A stretch of 25,044 bases of DNA from Thermohalobaculum sp039030715. Lineage in GTDB: Bacteria; Pseudomonadota; Alphaproteobacteria; Rhodobacterales; Rhodobacteraceae. Of the stretch, positions 21,608 through 25,044 are shown piece by piece (the stretch's first letter is position 1; each line of letters opens with the position of its first letter). The translations under genes and the position numbers were made by a program. The notes under the pieces are model-generated. The model did not search any database and was not told where the DNA came from. It was given only the letters and a program-made list of their open reading frames with translations. The stretch is taken from positions 1 to 25,044 of the forward strand of contig JBCCDU010000061.1 in assembly GCA_039030715.1 (NCBI GenBank), given 5' to 3'.

Positions 21608-24600
21608 GCCCAGGCGACCGCACGCCGCGTTTGCGGGGCGGCGGGCCTGTCGCCTGGATGGCGCGCCATTCGGTGGCGCCCAACCTGCTGATGCTGGTTT
21701 TGATCCTGGGCGGGCTCTTCATGAGCTTCTCGATCAAGCAGGAATATCTGCCGAGCTCCGCACCCGATATAATCGATGTGCGCGTGCCTCTGCCGGGTTC
21801 CACGCCGGAGGAGTTGGAGCAATCCATCGTGCTTGCGCTGGAAGCGGAAATGCGCGGGGTCGCCGGGATTTCCAAGCTCTCGGGCGTGGCGAATGAGGGG
21901 CTTGGCCGGGTGAGTGTCGAGCTTTCTGGCGACCGCTCCACCGAGCAGGTCTATGCCGACGTGGTTCAGGCGGTCAGCCGGGTCACGACCTTCCCCGAAG
22001 ATGCGGAGGAACCGCAGATCTCGCTCTCGGTCCGGCGGCGCGAGGTGGTGGAGTTACACCTGTTCGGCGATGTCGACCTGCGCTCGCTGCGCATGGCGGC
22101 GGAGCAGGTGCGCACCGCCCTGTTGCAACATCCGAATATCAGCCAGGTCGATCTGGCGGAAACAAACGAGTTGGAGATTCATATTGAAGTCTCGCGCGGG
22201 GCGCTTCTCGCCTATGATCTCACGTTGGAGGAGGTGGCTGAGAGGATCCGCGAAGCGGCGCTGGACCGCTCCGGTGGAACGCTGGAGACGGCTGGTGGCG
22301 ATCTGCTGCTCCGCCTGGCTGAACGACGCGAGGCCCTGCGCGACTTTGCGATGATCCCGTTGATCGCGGATCGCCGTGGCACCGTGGTGCGCCTCGGCGA
22401 CGTGGCCAGGCTCAGGGAAGGTTTTGCCGATGGCAAGGCCGAAAGCACGTTCGATGGCAAGCCCTCTATCCGGATCAACGTGTTCCGCGTGGGCGACGAG
22501 ACGCCGATCGCTGTGGCCGAAGCCGTGCGCGGCACGCCACCACCGGACCGTTTGCAGCAGGCGATCATCGACACGAAGATCGCGGTGACAGGCGCGTTGT
22601 CCACCATCCTGCCGATTGAAGTCTATGAACCTCCGCCGGGAGAAGCGGGGCTGGACGCAGTAATGGCCACGCTGCCCGAGGCGCTGGATATTGTGATCCT
22701 CAACGACCGCTCGGTCTATTTCCAGGATCGGATGAAACTCTTGATGAAGAACGGCTTCATCGGTCTGATCCTGGTGCTGATCCTGCTAAGCCTGTTTTTG
22801 GAGTTCAAGCTGGCCTTCTGGGTCGCGGTGGGCATTCCGACGGCGTTTCTGGGTACGCTTTTGTTCCTGCCGATCTTCGGCGCGACGATCAACCTGGTTT
22901 CGATGTTCGCGTTCATATTGGCGCTGGGGATCGTGGTAGACGATGCCATCGTGGCGGGCGAGAATATCTATGAGTATCTCGAGCGCGGAATGACACGGAT
23001 CGATGCCGCCGTGCAGGGTGCGCGCGATATTGCCGTCCCGCTCAGCTTCTCAATCCTGACCAACATTATCGCTTTCATTCCGCTGGCACTGGTGCCTGGC
23101 ACGTTCGGCAAGTTCTGGGTCGTGATCCCGCTGGTGGTCGCGACGGCGTTTGTGCTGAGTTGGGTCGAGGCGCTGTTCGTGCTGCCCGCCCACCTTGCGG
23201 CGGTCAAGCGGCGCGATCCGAACCGGCGCCTGGGTCCCTTGGCGCTGACGCAGCGCGCTTTCGCCGCAGGGCTGGCGTGGATTATCCGCCAGATCTATGC
23301 CCCGGTTTTGGCGGTTGCGATGCGCTGGCGCTATGTCACCACCGCGCTGATGATCGCCGCACTTGCGATTGTGTTAGCGATTCCGTTATCGGGGCGCATG
23401 GGCTGGGGCCTGTTTCCACCGATCCCGCGCGACCATGCAACCGCGAATGTATTCATGCCGGTGGGCGCTTCGGATCAAAGCGCCCTTGCCGCGAGGAATG
23501 AAGTCGAAGCCGCTGCCCGCCGGGTGATCGAGGCGCATGGCGGCGACCGGCTGGCGCGTGGGATTTATACCAACTTCCGCGACCAGTCGATCGAGATCGA
23601 AGTGCATTTGCAGCCGCCGGGGGTGCGCCCGCTCGAAACAGCGGTGTTCGCAGATCTCTGGCGCGAGGAAGCAGGCGTGCCGGCGGCAGCCCGTTTTGTC
23701 AGCTTCCAATCCAGTTTCGGCGGCCCCGGCGGTGGCACAGGGATCGAGATCAGGTTGAGCCACCCCGATGTGGATGTCCTGGCCGAAGCCGCGTCGCGCC
23801 TGGCCCAGGAACTGGCTGAATTCGGACCTGTCCAGGATCCGAATGACGGCTTCACGCCCGGGAAGGAACAGCTGGAATTCCGTCTGACCGAGGCGGCGCA
23901 AAGTCTCGGCCTGACGCCGGACATCGTCTCCAGCCAGGTGCGTGCTGCATTCTTCGGCGTCGAGGCGCTGGCCCAGCAGGAGGGTCGCAACGAGGTCACG
24001 GTCAGGGTGCGCCTGCCCGAGGCAGAGCGCCGCTCGGAAGCTGATATCGAAACCCTGATGATCCGCACATCCGATGGCGGCGAGGTGCCTCTCTTTGAAA
24101 TCGCGACGGTCGAGCGCAGCCGCGCCGCCGCCCGGATCAACCGCGAGGAAGGACTTCGGGTGGTCAGTGTCACCGCGAAAGTCCGTCCGCAGGAGGAGAC
24201 CAATCAGGTGCTTGCCGCCGTGACCGGGCAGGTGCTGCCGCAACTGGAACTGGATTACCCCGGCCTCAGCTATTCGCTGCGCGGGCGCCAGCAGACCGAG
24301 GCCGAGACACTGAACAGCTTTATGCTGTTCTCGATCCCGCTGGCGTTGGTGATTATCTACGGGTTGCTGGCGATCCCGTTCAGATCCTATCTTCAGCCGG
24401 TGATCATCATGATGGCGATCCCCTTCGGCTTTGCAGGCGCCGTGCTGGGCCACATGATTATGGGGATGAGCCTCTCGATCATCTCGGTCTTCGGGATTAT
24501 CGCGCTGGGTGGGGTGGTGATCAACGCGGCGTTAGTGATGATCGACTATGCGAACAAGACGGTCGCCGCTGGTGCCAGTCCGTTCGAGGCGATGTGGCGG

Positions 24601-24882
24601 GCAGGCCAGCGACGCTTTCGCCCGATACTGCTGACGACAATGACCACGTTTTGCGGATTGGCGCCGATGATTTTCGAGACATCCCGGCAGGCGCAGTTCC
24701 TGATCCCCATGGCGGTCTCTCTGGGTTATGGGATCGTCTTTGCGACGCTGGTGGTGCTGTTCCTTATCCCGTGCCTCTATATGATTTTGGAGGATATGAA
24801 GTGGCTCATCAATCCTCCGCCGTCCGAGGCACGCAACCAAGCAAAGCCGGTCCAGAAACCAAGCTCGATCGCTGCGGAGTAG
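21604..24882 (+). CDS. RND-family efflux permease (AcrB-like)
   Basis: A 1092-residue proton-driven exporter with 12 expected membrane helices and two large periplasmic loops. The first helix carries HSVAPNLLMLVLILGGLF. The helix-4 proton-relay pair is D446-D447 (GIVVDDAIVAGENIYEY). In helix 10 the AcrB lysine position appears to be isoleucine (GGVVINAALV, I973), as in other environmental RND branches, so the relay differs from AcrB (comparison by eye). It is slightly longer than AcrB, with a polar C-terminal tail. It is coupled to the adaptor by ATGA. No outer-membrane factor or regulator is complete in the window, so the substrate is unknown. Confidence 0.93.
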   Translation: MSPGDRTPRLRGGGPVAWMARHSVAPNLLMLVLILGGLFMSFSIKQEYLPSSAPDIIDVRVPLPGSTPEELEQSIVLALEAEMRGVAGISKLSGVANEGLGRVSVELSGDRSTEQVYADVVQAVSRVTTFPEDAEEPQISLSVRRREVVELHLFGDVDLRSLRMAAEQVRTALLQHPNISQVDLAETNELEIHIEVSRGALLAYDLTLEEVAERIREAALDRSGGTLETAGGDLLLRLAERREALRDFAMIPLIADRRGTVVRLGDVARLREGFADGKAESTFDGKPSIRINVFRVGDETPIAVAEAVRGTPPPDRLQQAIIDTKIAVTGALSTILPIEVYEPPPGEAGLDAVMATLPEALDIVILNDRSVYFQDRMKLLMKNGFIGLILVLILLSLFLEFKLAFWVAVGIPTAFLGTLLFLPIFGATINLVSMFAFILALGIVVDDAIVAGENIYEYLERGMTRIDAAVQGARDIAVPLSFSILTNIIAFIPLALVPGTFGKFWVVIPLVVATAFVLSWVEALFVLPAHLAAVKRRDPNRRLGPLALTQRAFAAGLAWIIRQIYAPVLAVAMRWRYVTTALMIAALAIVLAIPLSGRMGWGLFPPIPRDHATANVFMPVGASDQSALAARNEVEAAARRVIEAHGGDRLARGIYTNFRDQSIEIEVHLQPPGVRPLETAVFADLWREEAGVPAAARFVSFQSSFGGPGGGTGIEIRLSHPDVDVLAEAASRLAQELAEFGPVQDPNDGFTPGKEQLEFRLTEAAQSLGLTPDIVSSQVRAAFFGVEALAQQEGRNEVTVRVRLPEAERRSEADIETLMIRTSDGGEVPLFEIATVERSRAAARINREEGLRVVSVTAKVRPQEETNQVLAAVTGQVLPQLELDYPGLSYSLRGRQQTEAETLNSFMLFSIPLALVIIYGLLAIPFRSYLQPVIIMMAIPFGFAGAVLGHMIMGMSLSIISVFGIIALGGVVINAALVMIDYANKTVAAGASPFEAMWRAGQRRFRPILLTTMTTFCGLAPMIFETSRQAQFLIPMAVSLGYGIVFATLVVLFLIPCLYMILEDMKWLINPPPSEARNQAKPVQKPSSIAAE

Positions 24883-24981
24883 CTAACCGCTTCTAATTGA
24901 TTTCTGCGATCATGCGTGCGGAAGCAATTGAAATCCAGACATGGTTTCTCACGGTCACCGACGGTTGGTTTGGGAGCTGCG

Positions 24982-25044
24982 GCCATGCCCGTGCAGACAC
25001 GGGCCAGCAGGGAACCTGCTGCTGCGCGCAAGCGCGCAGATGGC
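24982..25044 (+). other. Closed four-way-junction fold at the right edge
   Basis: Three perfect hairpins abut without a spare base: 24987-25004 (GCCCGTG/CACGGGC, loop CAGA), 25005-25021 (CAGCAGG/CCTGCTG, loop GAA) and 25022-25039 (CTGCGCG/CGCGCAG, loop CAAG). They are enclosed by GCCAT (24982-24986) pairing with ATGGC (25040-25044). All junction-flanking bases are paired. The closing stem may continue beyond the window. A structured RNA or a protein-binding cruciform is possible; chance in GC-rich coding DNA cannot be excluded. Confidence 0.45.
24985..25044 (+). CDS. Possible start of a rightward gene (partial)
   Basis: An ATG at 24985 lies eight bases after GGAG (24973-24976) and opens a frame of 20 codons to the window edge, beginning MPVQTRASREPAAARKRADG. 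The basic, Ala/Arg-rich opening would suit the disordered start of a DNA-binding regulator (TetR-type genes often flank RND pumps), but no domain is reached. It coincides with the four-way-junction fold. The 102 bases between the permease stop and this start show no clear terminator. Confidence 0.35.
   Translation, partial: MPVQTRASREPAAARKRADG

Noticed and set aside
1..25044. CRISPR arrays, rRNA genes or prophage structural genes
   Set aside because: No regularly spaced direct repeats, no rRNA sequence and no capsid, tail or terminase genes were seen on either strand.

Overview
The window looks like chromosome of a high-GC alphaproteobacterium, most likely of the Rhodobacterales (Rhodobacteraceae/roseobacter type). 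The evidence is the set of protein families (a cytochrome c550-like gene beside an aa3 oxidase subunit I gene, FlbT, YacG, BioY, a CoxD/CoxE/XdhC/MocA maturation set) and the frequent ATGA/GTGA gene overlaps. This assignment comes from family recognition by eye; no database was searched.

Left edge (1-540): the first 25 codons of an IS3-family transposase OrfA run leftwards out of the window. Next to them is the C-terminal remnant of a large serine recombinase, which stops 18 bp from the 3' end of a tRNA-Leu(GAG) gene. This looks like the scarred boundary of a genomic island. Core genes follow (619-4358): lipB, a secreted class I cytochrome c (cycA-like), ctaD and a DUF2244 membrane protein. 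A strong intrinsic terminator after ctaD lies inside the longest DUF2244 reading frame.

4471-7811: a minus-strand pair made of a TPR/glycosyltransferase-9-like protein and a DUF6165 protein, coupled by ATGA, then mgtE divergently. 7893-13856: a maturation set for molybdenum hydroxylases of the CO dehydrogenase/xanthine dehydrogenase type. It comprises a CoxD-like MoxR ATPase, a CoxE-like VWA protein, an XdhC/CoxF protein and a molybdopterin-binding/cytidylyltransferase fusion. The set is interrupted by an XRE-type regulator with its own AT-rich promoter and by a 64-residue unknown. No structural Mo-hydroxylase subunit is in the window. A 23-bp inverted repeat separates coxD and coxE.

13863-15842 (minus): a 659-residue bitopic membrane protein with an N-terminal GspL/PilM-like region, a long Pro/Ala/Glu linker and a C-terminal GspC/PilP-like module. 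Then come bioY, a histone-deacetylase-family amidohydrolase and an orphan flbT preceded by a 16-codon leader ORF that overlaps it by GTGA. On the minus strand yacG is followed by a GMC oxidoreductase; divergent from it is an RND efflux pair (adaptor plus permease, no TolC-like gene in view).

The last 63 bases fold on paper into a closed four-way junction: three abutting perfect hairpins inside a closing stem, with no unpaired junction base. They may also encode the first 20 codons of a rightward gene. The best candidates for something undescribed are this junction, the GspL/GspC-like hybrid protein, the coxD-coxE palindromic element and the leader-coupled orphan flbT.
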